Positions 1 through 7,127 of a DNA stretch of 28,582 nucleotides are shown here, in pieces. Position 1 is the stretch's first letter; every line of letters starts with the position of its first letter. The stretch comes from an uncultured Oscillospiraceae bacterium (GTDB taxonomy: Bacteria; Bacillota; Clostridia; Oscillospirales; Oscillospiraceae), in the NCBI GenBank assembly GCA_934655935.1, contig CAKUHJ010000007.1, positions 1 to 28,582 of the forward strand, written 5' to 3'. The translations under genes were made by a program, and so were the position numbers. A model generated the notes under the pieces. The model was given only the letters and a program-made list of their open reading frames with translations. It had not been told where the DNA came from and did no database searches.

Positions 1-44
1 CACGCACCTCAAACGTGCCTGTCTACCTATTCCAGCACTCTCGC
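1..44 (-). tRNA. tRNA-Leu (GAG), 3' part outside the window
   Basis: Read on the minus strand from 44 to 1, the sequence opens with GCGAGAG (5' acceptor strand), then TG and a D-arm/A-box of the leucine type (TGGAATAGGTAGACA). A 5-bp anticodon stem follows, CACGT pairing with GCGTG through one G-T wobble. The loop it encloses is TTGAGGT, giving anticodon GAG, which reads CUC/CUU. The variable arm, T arm and acceptor 3' strand lie beyond base 1, so the long class II variable arm cannot be checked. A perfect-consensus promoter lies just upstream. Confidence 0.85.
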
Positions 45-67
45 ATGCAATTACCAATTGCTCAGTT

Positions 68-95
68 ATTATATCATTGAATCTGGATTTGTCAA
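68..95 (-). promoter_or_regulatory. Consensus promoter of tRNA-Leu
   Basis: On the minus strand TTGACA (95-90), a 16-base spacer and TATAAT (73-68) match the sigma-A consensus in all twelve positions. An A-rich tract lies just upstream of the -35. The expected start is near base 61, leaving a leader of about 17 bases before the mature tRNA 5' end at 44. Confidence 0.85.
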
Positions 96-117
96 GCCCT
101 TTTTTGCGATGTGCGGC

Positions 118-1293
118 TCAGCCCTTCTTTTCGTCTTCGCCGTCGTCCTGCGATTCATGCAGGCGATAGGCGCGCCTGGCGCCGGAGGAGACCAGCAGCG
201 CGCCCGGCAGGAAAATTGCCAGCACAATTGCGAGCATCCACCATTCAAACGCGCCCTGCGCGGGCGCCTCCGCGGAAGCCTCGGGCTCTTCGGCGTCCTC
301 CTGGGTAGTGAGCTCCTGCGCCCGGGGGAGGTCCGTTTCTGCAGTGTAAGCCCGCCGTTCCCAGACACGTTCGTCGGAGGTTCCGGAGGCTCCGGCTTCG
401 GCGGCTTCCTCCTCGCGGGCCAGCGCCTCGGCGGCCTCCCGGCGCGCAAGGGCCTCGGCCTGCTCCTGCGCGGCCAGGCCGGCGACATAGGTGCGGAAAA
501 GGCTTGCGGCCTGCGCGCAGACGTTTTCTCCTACGCTGTACTGCCCAAGCTCGGAGAGGTCGACCCAGGCCGGCAGACCGACGGACTGCGTGTAGACGGC
601 GAGCAGGAACGGATGCTCGGCATAGATGATTCCAACGTCGTTTTCCGCACCCTCAAAGCTTCCGTACTTATGTGCAACGTCGCAGTCTGTCACGCCGCGG
701 CGGAAATAGCCGTCGGTCGGATTGGCCTGGAGCAGGAGCTTCAGAAACTCCGGATAATCGTCGCTGCGGTCCCAGAGCCAGCGCAGGGTATCCAGCATCA
801 TGCGGGTACAGTAATTGTTGTCCGCATAGTAGGAGGCGTCGATTTCGTCGTCCGTCATGGTGAAGAACTCCAGCATGGCGCGCTTGTAGCTCCAGAAATC
901 TCCGCCTACGCTGTAAATCAGGATATGAGAGACGTCGTTGTTGGAGTTGACGATTCTTTCATAGTGCGCCTGGGAAAGCGTCCAGCCGCCGAAGAGCTCA
1001 TCGCCGGTATAGACGCCCTCGTTCTGAAGCTGATAGTAGTAGAGGTTGAGCGGAAGCTTGTAGGTGCTGGCGGCGGGCATAAAATGCTCGTCGTTGAAGG
1101 CGTAGTGCTCTCCGGTGACGGTATCGTAAAATGAGACGGCAAAATTCTGCTCGTTCAGGCCATAGTCTGCCCGGAACTGTGTGACCAGCTCCTCCAGTGT
1201 CTGCGCCTCCGCCTGCGGCGCATCGGATGCGCGGGCGCGGAGGGGCGAGAGAAGAAGCGGCAGAAGAACCAGCAGTGCGGTGATGCGTTTCAA
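118..1293 (-). CDS. C-terminally membrane-anchored serine beta-lactamase-like protein
   Basis: The 391-residue product starts with a signal peptide (about 1-22, ending ARA). It has a class A beta-lactamase/penicillin-binding-type fold signature: S76-T-Y-K79 as the SxxK nucleophile motif, S117-N-N119 in the SDN position and K209-Y-G211 in the KTG position. A coiled, Ala/Glu-rich stalk (about 270-345) leads to one transmembrane helix (351-371) and an acidic cytoplasmic tail. The catalytic part should therefore face outside on a C-terminal anchor. No clear Glu166-type omega loop is visible, so a wall-peptide or D-Ala hydrolase role is as likely as antibiotic resistance. The start is TTG at 1293, chosen because AGGAGG lies 9 bases upstream. 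It is the second gene of an operon with the peptidase at 1315-3090 (21-base gap). Confidence 0.75.
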   Translation of the reverse strand: MKRITALLVLLPLLLSPLRARASDAPQAEAQTLEELVTQFRADYGLNEQNFAVSFYDTVTGEHYAFNDEHFMPAASTYKLPLNLYYYQLQNEGVYTGDELFGGWTLSQAHYERIVNSNNDVSHILIYSVGGDFWSYKRAMLEFFTMTDDEIDASYYADNNYCTRMMLDTLRWLWDRSDDYPEFLKLLLQANPTDGYFRRGVTDCDVAHKYGSFEGAENDVGIIYAEHPFLLAVYTQSVGLPAWVDLSELGQYSVGENVCAQAASLFRTYVAGLAAQEQAEALARREAAEALAREEEAAEAGASGTSDERVWERRAYTAETDLPRAQELTTQEDAEEPEASAEAPAQGAFEWWMLAIVLAIFLPGALLVSSGARRAYRLHESQDDGEDEKKG

Positions 1294-1314
1294 GGGAATG
1301 TGCCTCCTGAAGAA

Positions 1315-3090
1315 TTAATCGGGGCCCAGAACGCCGCTTTCGCGGATGACGTCCACAAGCAGATCGGCGATGGGCTGCGTGAGCGGGTCGTTCAGCCCGG
1401 CCTCGTCCAGCGCCTCGGAAAGATAATAGACCTGGTCGTTCATGGCCGCGACCTGCAGGTAAACGTCCAGCGCGTCGGCCGGAGAGTCCAGCATCTGGAC
1501 ATAGAGCTCCAGCGCCGGGAGCGCGGACATGGCGTAGCTGATGTAATACATGGGCTGCTGAAAATTGTGGATGACCTGCATCCAGGCCTGCTCATAGCCG
1601 TCGTATACGGTCAGGCCGTAGCTCTGATAGACCTCGGCAAAGATTTCGTCGACAAGCTCCGGCGTCAGGTCCGGAGTCTCGTAAACACGCTGCTGGAACT
1701 CATCGTACAGTGCGCCCATGACAATGCTGTTCAGAAGCTCGCCGATGGTCTGCGCGCGGATGGCGTCGGCGTCGGCGCCGAAGAGCTCGTCGTAGAAATT
1801 CAGGAACATGACCTCCATGCCCTGTGACTGGAGCTCACTCAGGTCGTAATCGGAGACGCCGGAGAGATTGTCGCTGCCGCCGTAGAAGAAAGCGGTAAAA
1901 TGGCCGAATTCATGGAACAGATCCAGATAGTCGTAGAAGCTTCCGTAGGGGGCGTTGAAAATGAACGGCACCTGGTATTCGGACAGCCAGATGGTGTAGC
2001 CGGTGGGAAGCTTCGTATCCGACTGAGAAATGTCATACAGCTCATGCGAAAGAAGATATTGGCACGCCTCGCCGACCTCCGGGCTGAGGCGGGCGGCGCC
2101 GGCGGAAAGCGCCTGTATGACAGCCTCCTCCGAGCAGTCTGGCCCGCGCTCCAGCAGCGCCCAGGCGGCGTCCTGGACGCCGGGCAGCTTTTCGTTCAGG
2201 AGCGGCGCAATGTCCTCCCGCGCGGTTTTCCAGACGGTCTGTGCCTGCTGCGGCGTATAGCTGCGGTTGTAGAGGCATTCGTAGGCATAGCCGGCGTAGC
2301 TTTCATAGCCGGCGTACGCGGCAAGCTGATTCCGGACGCCGACAAGCTCCACATAGGCTTCTCCGAGCGCCTGCACGTCCGGCACGTCCTGCGACATGAG
2401 GCTCGTGGCCTGCGTGGAGAGCTCCGCCTCGCGCTGGGAAAGCGCCAGCGCCTCGCTGGCCTCGTCCTCGCGATAGGCGGCGAACTGCTGCTGCGCGGCA
2501 AGAGAAAATTCCCGGTTCAGGATTTTCCCGTTTTCGGAGCGGAGAATGTCGCTCATCGTCGCCTGATAAAGATCCTGCGCCTCGTACAGAAGCTGCAGCC
2601 GGTCCTGATAGAGCGTATTGCGCGTCTCATCGCCCGCGTCGGCGCTGTAGTGCAGATCGGCCAGCGATACCGCGGTATCGAGGCTGATCAGCGCTGCGGT
2701 ATAGTCCGTGCAGGCGGCGTGAAACTGCGCTCTGGAGTTTGCCGCCGCAGCGTCCCGGATGGCCTGCGCGCAGGCCTCAAGCTCAGCCTGGGTCCAATCG
2801 TGCGCGGTCATTTCGGAGAAGGAAACGTCCGGCCGGGCCGGAGCGGAAAAATAGCGCCCGCTGACAAGCGGCTGCGGCGCTTCCGGCTCCGGTTCTGCTT
2901 CCGGCTCCGGTTCTGCTTTCGGCGCAGCTTCCTCCGGTACGGGCTGCGTCTGCGCGGACGGGAGCGCGGAGGCGGGCGGCTGCGGAAAGGCTGCGCCGCG
3001 CCGGAAAAGAGAGGAAAGCGCGGCGCTGCAGCCGCCAAGCAGCAGAATCAGGCAGAGCGCCAGAGCCGTAAGCTTTTGGTATTTACGCAT
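1315..3090 (-). CDS. Lipoprotein M3-like zinc metallopeptidase
   Basis: The 591-residue product carries a lipoprotein signal with lipobox LGGC (Cys21). A Pro/Glu-rich linker (roughly 30-75, alternating EPEPEA-type repeats) precedes a helical catalytic domain. HEFGH at 393-397 is the HExxH zinc site. E419, 22 residues after the second His in the segment SELQSQGME, aligns with the third zinc ligand of the thimet/oligoendopeptidase (M3) group (EAPSQ-type motif). This suggests a surface-anchored oligopeptidase outside the membrane. The ATG at 3090 is preceded by AGGAGG with a short 4-base spacer. A promoter lies at 3140-3168, and the beta-lactamase-like gene follows. Substrate is unknown; M3 assignment is by motif only. 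Confidence 0.72.
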   Translation of the reverse strand: MRKYQKLTALALCLILLLGGCSAALSSLFRRGAAFPQPPASALPSAQTQPVPEEAAPKAEPEPEAEPEPEAPQPLVSGRYFSAPARPDVSFSEMTAHDWTQAELEACAQAIRDAAAANSRAQFHAACTDYTAALISLDTAVSLADLHYSADAGDETRNTLYQDRLQLLYEAQDLYQATMSDILRSENGKILNREFSLAAQQQFAAYREDEASEALALSQREAELSTQATSLMSQDVPDVQALGEAYVELVGVRNQLAAYAGYESYAGYAYECLYNRSYTPQQAQTVWKTAREDIAPLLNEKLPGVQDAAWALLERGPDCSEEAVIQALSAGAARLSPEVGEACQYLLSHELYDISQSDTKLPTGYTIWLSEYQVPFIFNAPYGSFYDYLDLFHEFGHFTAFFYGGSDNLSGVSDYDLSELQSQGMEVMFLNFYDELFGADADAIRAQTIGELLNSIVMGALYDEFQQRVYETPDLTPELVDEIFAEVYQSYGLTVYDGYEQAWMQVIHNFQQPMYYISYAMSALPALELYVQMLDSPADALDVYLQVAAMNDQVYYLSEALDEAGLNDPLTQPIADLLVDVIRESGVLGPD

Positions 3091-3139
3091 GGGGCCTCCT
3101 TACTGCGTCTTTCGATTTTTTTCTTCATATAACGTATAT

Positions 3140-3168
3140 ATTATATGGGAACGGCCGGGGGTTGTCCA
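3140..3168 (-). promoter_or_regulatory. Promoter of peptidase/beta-lactamase-like operon, overlapped by a palindrome
   Basis: On the minus strand TGGACA (3168-3163), a 17-base spacer and TATAAT (3145-3140) form a good sigma-A promoter. The -35 sits inside the inverted repeat GGTTGT-CCAGA-ACAACC (3160-3176), which could be an operator. Read on the plus strand the same repeat is followed by seven T's, so a small terminator is an alternative, but no plus-strand gene ends here. Confidence 0.7.
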
Positions 3169-3233
3169 GAACAACCATTTTTTTACTTCAGGAGGGTAAA
3201 GGCTGAAAAAGCTAGTAAATTATCGACGGAATC

Positions 3234-3262
3234 TTTACAGACGCTATTTGCCCCGCTATAAT
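3234..3262 (+). promoter_or_regulatory. Promoter of the diguanylate cyclase gene
   Basis: TTTACA (3234-3239), a 17-base spacer and TATAAT (3257-3262) match the sigma-A consensus in 11 of 12 positions. Transcription would start near 3269, giving a leader of about 90 bases before the TTG start at 3359. No recognisable c-di-GMP riboswitch is seen in that leader. Confidence 0.75.
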
Positions 3263-3358
3263 ACATAAAAAGACGGTCAAAAAAGTATGAGATACGCGCC
3301 TGCTGCAGCACGACGCGATGACTGATACGCTGATATAAAACAGGAGGAAACGGGAAGG

Positions 3359-5167
3359 TTGCAGCCTTTCCGGAGACTGTGGATGAAATTTGCAGAGCTG
3401 AAGCGTATGAAATGGAAGCTTATCCTGCCGGTTCTGATCCTGCTTGTCGGTATGACGCTGGTGCTGGTGCTGGCGCATGTGGAGAGGAACTCCAATTATG
3501 AGCGTATCCGCACAAGAGCGGAGCTCAACGCCTATACCTATGCGAGTCGGATTGTCGGTGGGATTAACCGCGGAATCGCTGTGACGGACACATTGGAGCA
3601 GGTGGTGATCAGCGGGGATGGAGGCATCGCGCACTTTGAGACCATTGCCGCGAATCTGATCACCGAGTATGTCCGGTACATTGAGCTTGCGCCGGGCGGC
3701 GTGCTTACGCAGGCTTATCCCTCAACCGGAAATGAGCCGGGAAAAATCGATCTTCTGCATGACAAGGAGCGGAGCAGGCTGTCGGTCTATGCCATGGAGC
3801 ACGATACGGTTGTGATGCAGGGGCCGTTTGAGCTGCAGCATGGGAGCACGGGGATTGCCATCCGTAACCCCGTATATCTGGAAAACGAGGCGGGCGAACG
3901 GGAATTCTGGGGCTTTACGGTCGCCATCATCAGTGTGCCCGATATTTTCTCGGGCTCGGTGCAGGCACTGGGAGATTTCGGCTACGAGTATGAGATTTCT
4001 AAAACGGCCGGGCCGCTGGAGTCGGTGTACGAGCTGGTCTATGCCTCTGGCGGCACGCTGAAGGACCCGGTTTCCTATTCCTTCGAGCTTGGAAACTGTG
4101 CCTGGCGGCTGAGCGTCATGCCGAAGGCTGGCTGGAACATGGAGGACATCTCCGGCGTGATTCTCGTATGCGGCATAATGATTGTCCTGATGGCGGCCGG
4201 ACTAAGCGTGATTCTGCTGTGGCTCAACGAGCGCAGAGCGGAGCTGCAGCGTCTGTCGGTGACGGATGCGCTGACAGGGCTTCTCAACCGGAGCGGCTTT
4301 GACGCGCAGGCCGCCGCATACCTCGCGGAGTATCCGGACGAGCCCTGCACGGTCGTCTCGCTGGATCTGGATAATTTTAAGTTTATAAACGATCTGTATG
4401 GGCATGCGGTGGGCGATAACGCGCTGCGCGCGCTGGCCGATGAGATGCGCAGAAGCTTTGGAACGCGTGCGATTCTTGGACGCAGCGGCGGAGATGAATT
4501 CTGCATGCTGCTGAAAAATACGCCGAAGGCTGCAGCCCAGCAGGCGCTGGAGGCGTTCCTGGCCCAGAAGCATTCATTCGGGCGGGAAGGGCGCGTGCAC
4601 GGCTTCACGGTTTCCATGGGTTATGCGCTGTACCCGGATCATGCGCAGCAGATTTCTGCACTTCTGAGCTGTGCGGATATGGCGCTGTACGAGGCAAAGC
4701 TTCTGGGCAAAAACCGCATTCGGGCCTACAGCGAGGAGCTTCAAATAACCAAGCGGACCCAGCTCGGCTTCGCGCTGAGCGAGGTTTCAGAAAATCTGCC
4801 GGGTGCGTTTCTGATCTATCGCGCGGACCCGCAGGACGACACGCTGCTGTTTGCCAACCGCGAGCTGATTCAGCTTGCCGGCTGCAGTGATCTGAAGGAT
4901 TTTATGGCCTTCTCCGGCGGGCGCTTCCGCAATCTGGTGCATCCGGAGGATTATGAGGCGGCGGAAAAAAGCATCTGGGAGCAGATCAATGCCGCTCAGG
5001 ACGGCAATAACGATTATATCCGTTTCCGCTTTGCACGCAAGGACGGCAGCTATCATGACGTGCTCGACCATGGGCGCATCGTCGAGAGCCGCCACTACGG
5101 CAAGGTGTTTTATGTCCTGTTCATGGACTGCGCGTTTATGGAGCGGCATTATTCCGCGTCTTTTTGA
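3359..5167 (+). CDS. CHASE-GGDEF-PAS membrane diguanylate cyclase
   Basis: The 602-residue membrane protein should make cyclic di-GMP from two GTP. Helix 1 (about 21-41) and helix 2 (about 265-289) flank an extracellular CHASE-like sensor with the LAPGGVL and RNPVYL motifs typical of that domain. A GGDEF domain follows (about 298-455) with an intact GGDEF signature at 377-381 and the substrate-site segment DLDNFKFIND. The RxxD inhibitory site that normally precedes GGDEF is absent (Gly and Ala at the R and D positions), so product feedback inhibition is not expected. A PAS-like domain (about 475-600) ends the protein, with no EAL domain after it. The TTG at 3359 is chosen because AGGAGG lies 11 bases upstream; an ATG at 3383 is the alternative. 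It stands alone, with its own promoter and terminator. Confidence 0.9.
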   Translation: MQPFRRLWMKFAELKRMKWKLILPVLILLVGMTLVLVLAHVERNSNYERIRTRAELNAYTYASRIVGGINRGIAVTDTLEQVVISGDGGIAHFETIAANLITEYVRYIELAPGGVLTQAYPSTGNEPGKIDLLHDKERSRLSVYAMEHDTVVMQGPFELQHGSTGIAIRNPVYLENEAGEREFWGFTVAIISVPDIFSGSVQALGDFGYEYEISKTAGPLESVYELVYASGGTLKDPVSYSFELGNCAWRLSVMPKAGWNMEDISGVILVCGIMIVLMAAGLSVILLWLNERRAELQRLSVTDALTGLLNRSGFDAQAAAYLAEYPDEPCTVVSLDLDNFKFINDLYGHAVGDNALRALADEMRRSFGTRAILGRSGGDEFCMLLKNTPKAAAQQALEAFLAQKHSFGREGRVHGFTVSMGYALYPDHAQQISALLSCADMALYEAKLLGKNRIRAYSEELQITKRTQLGFALSEVSENLPGAFLIYRADPQDDTLLFANRELIQLAGCSDLKDFMAFSGGRFRNLVHPEDYEAAEKSIWEQINAAQDGNNDYIRFRFARKDGSYHDVLDHGRIVESRHYGKVFYVLFMDCAFMERHYSASF

Positions 5168-5181
5168 GAACTGAGAACAAG

Positions 5182-5222
5182 GAGCCGCGCATGGCGATAT
5201 GCCGTGTGCGGCTCGTTTTTCT
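5182..5222 (+). terminator. Rho-independent terminator of the diguanylate cyclase gene
   Basis: A 14-bp stem (5182-5195 with 5201-5214, two G-T wobbles) around the loop GATAT is followed by GTTTTTCTT. On the minus strand the same stem lies just after the MtnA-like stop codon with a poorer U tract, so it may work both ways. Confidence 0.88.
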
Positions 5223-6292
5223 TAGACGACGGTTTCATATTCGCCCGCGCCGCCCGCCTCAAAATACCGCGGCAGGTCGAACGGGGAGAAGACGCCCCGG
5301 TCGGTGACAATGCCGGAGATGAGGTGCGGCGGCGTCATATCAAAGGCCGGGTAATAGCCGCGCACGCCCTGGGCCGCGGTCCGCACGCCCATGGCCTGAA
5401 GCGTGAAGTCCGGATCGCGGAATTCAAGCTTTACCGTGTCATGGGTCGGGTGGCCGATATCCGGCGCGCCGGTGACGAAGGTCGGAAGGCCGAAGTGGTT
5501 GGCGCAGATGGCAAGCTGAAGCGTGCCGACCTTGTTGACGACATAGCCGTCGAGGCAGATGGCGTCTGCGGCACAGGTAAAAAGATCCACATGCTCGCGT
5601 TCCATGACGAACGCGGGCATATTGTCTGTAATCACGGTGACGTCAAAGCCCATGTCGCGGCAGACCGTCGCGGTCAGGCGCGCGCCCTGGAAGTAGGGGC
5701 GCGTCTCCGGGCAGAAGATGCGCACTTCCTTTCCGGCCAGATGTGCCTGCTTCAGCATCATGCCGACGATGGTTTCCCCGAAGCACTGCGTGAGGATGGT
5801 TCCGCGCGCCGGGAAGAGCGCGGCAAGGAAGTACGCAATCTGCTCGACCTTGCCGTAGCGGCTGTTGTTGGCGCGGACGGTATAGTCGCGGATGGCGTAG
5901 TCCGCACGCCGGCCCACGCGCAGCGCCTCCTGCGCGGCAAGAAGCGCGCCCCGGCACACCAGCTCCAGGCGGGAGCGCGTGGTGGGGCGGGCGCCGGAAA
6001 TAGTTTCCGCGGCTTTCTTCAGGTAGGCAAGCTGCTCTGCCTCCGGGCGCGTGCGGCACTCCCAGGCGGCAAGCGCCATGCCCATGGGTGCGGCGGTGTA
6101 GGGGCCTGCAGACTGCGTGACCATGTCGCGGATGGCCTGCATGACCTCCATATGGGTTCTGCAGGTGACAAAGCGGGTCTGCGCGGGGTAGACGCGCCGG
6201 TCAAGAATGCGGACCTGGCCGTCGTCATACCAGGCGATGTTTTCATACTGCAGCAAAAAGGCAAGGCCCTCGTCGGCCCGTTTCTGATTCAT
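5222..6292 (-). CDS. MtnA-family sugar-1-phosphate isomerase-like protein
   Basis: The 356-residue protein belongs to the MtnA/eIF2B-alpha family, whose bacterial members isomerise 5-methylthioribose-1-phosphate or a related aldose phosphate to the ketose. The catalytic Cys (C170, in ILTQC) and Asp (D243, in AADAI) are present. So are ARPTT (101-105), ETRPYFQGARLT (196-207) and NKVGT (253-257). The N-terminal loop that reads RGAPA in most MtnA proteins reads SAGPY (61-65) here, so the phosphate pocket may differ. The ATG overlaps the PNP stop by four bases (ATGA), so the two are translationally coupled. Family is secure; the exact substrate (methylthioribose-1-P, ribose-1-P or another) is not. 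Confidence 0.75.
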   Translation of the reverse strand: MNQKRADEGLAFLLQYENIAWYDDGQVRILDRRVYPAQTRFVTCRTHMEVMQAIRDMVTQSAGPYTAAPMGMALAAWECRTRPEAEQLAYLKKAAETISGARPTTRSRLELVCRGALLAAQEALRVGRRADYAIRDYTVRANNSRYGKVEQIAYFLAALFPARGTILTQCFGETIVGMMLKQAHLAGKEVRIFCPETRPYFQGARLTATVCRDMGFDVTVITDNMPAFVMEREHVDLFTCAADAICLDGYVVNKVGTLQLAICANHFGLPTFVTGAPDIGHPTHDTVKLEFRDPDFTLQAMGVRTAAQGVRGYYPAFDMTPPHLISGIVTDRGVFSPFDLPRYFEAGGAGEYETVV

Positions 6293-7116
6293 AGCGCCAT
6301 CTCCTGAATGATTTTTTTGAGATACCGGCTGAAGCGCGGCCCGACGTCCCGTCCGGCCTCGTTGACCTCCTCGCAGGTGAGCGCCGCTCCGGTCACACCG
6401 GCGGCCATATTGGTGATGATAGAGAAGGCCAGCACCGGCAGGCCGCAGTGCGCCGCGGTCAGGGCCTCCGTCACCGTGGACATGCCGACGGCGTCCCCGC
6501 CCAGGATGCGGATGGCGCGGATTTCCGCCGGGGTTTCAAACTGCGGCCCCGGCATGAAAAAGTAGACGCCCTCCTGCAGGCGCAGGCCGCTTCCCTCGGC
6601 GCAGCGCCGGGCGAGCGCGCGAAGGGCGGGGGTATACAGGCTTGTCGTGTCGAAAAAGCGCGGGCCGAACTGCGGCAGATTCTGTCCTCGCAGGGGGCTT
6701 GCGCCGTTCAGCTTGATGTGATCGCGGATGAGCATGACATCACCCCTTTGATAGGAGAGATTCACGCCGCCGGCCGCGTTTGTCAGGATCAGGGCCTTGA
6801 CGCCGAGCAGCTTCAGAAGCCGGACCGGCTGCGTCAGCGTTTCAAAATCGTAGCCCTCGTAGCTGTGGAAGCGGCCGCAGAGGCAGACGATGGGGCGGCC
6901 CGCCACATGGGCAAAGCGCAGCAGCCCCGCGTGGTCCGGCGCGGTCGAAACCGGGAAATTCGGAATCTGCGCGTAGGCAATTGCGCCCTCGTCCTCAAGC
7001 TCCTCTGCAAACGGGCCGAGCCCGGAGCCGAGAATTACGGCCAGCTCCGGCGCAAAGGGCATATGTGCGCGCACATAGTCCGCGCCTTCCTGATAGAAAG
7101 AAAAATCCTCGTTCAT
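6289..7116 (-). CDS. punA: Purine nucleoside phosphorylase, trimeric type
   Basis: The 275-residue enzyme splits purine nucleosides with phosphate into base and sugar-1-phosphate in the cytoplasm. Visible family motifs are ILGSGLG (28-34), GRFHSYEG (81-88), LTNAAGG (111-117), GPQFETPAEIR (190-200) and VGMST (210-214). E194 and N236 have the 42-residue spacing of the Glu201/Asn243 pair of mammalian PNP. Asn at the second site points to inosine/guanosine rather than methylthioadenosine, where family members carry Asp. It sits 11 bases after the CapA-like gene and overlaps the MtnA-like gene, suggesting its sugar phosphate product is passed to that isomerase. Confidence 0.92.
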   Translation of the reverse strand: MNEDFSFYQEGADYVRAHMPFAPELAVILGSGLGPFAEELEDEGAIAYAQIPNFPVSTAPDHAGLLRFAHVAGRPIVCLCGRFHSYEGYDFETLTQPVRLLKLLGVKALILTNAAGGVNLSYQRGDVMLIRDHIKLNGASPLRGQNLPQFGPRFFDTTSLYTPALRALARRCAEGSGLRLQEGVYFFMPGPQFETPAEIRAIRILGGDAVGMSTVTEALTAAHCGLPVLAFSIITNMAAGVTGAALTCEEVNEAGRDVGPRFSRYLKKIIQEMAL

Positions 7117-7127
7117 AAAAACCTCGT

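Noticed and set aside
118..1293. Acquired antibiotic-resistance beta-lactamase
   Set aside because: Degenerate motifs, membrane anchor, operon with a peptidase and no mobile element nearby argue for a housekeeping hydrolase.
1900..3132. 410-codon plus-strand frame opposite the M3-like peptidase
   Set aside because: Its Arg/Gly-rich translation is the complement of a GC-rich gene with lipobox and HEFGH.
3262..3358. c-di-GMP riboswitch before the cyclase gene
   Set aside because: No conserved GEMM core (GGTCACGCA / GGGCAAACC) is present in the leader.
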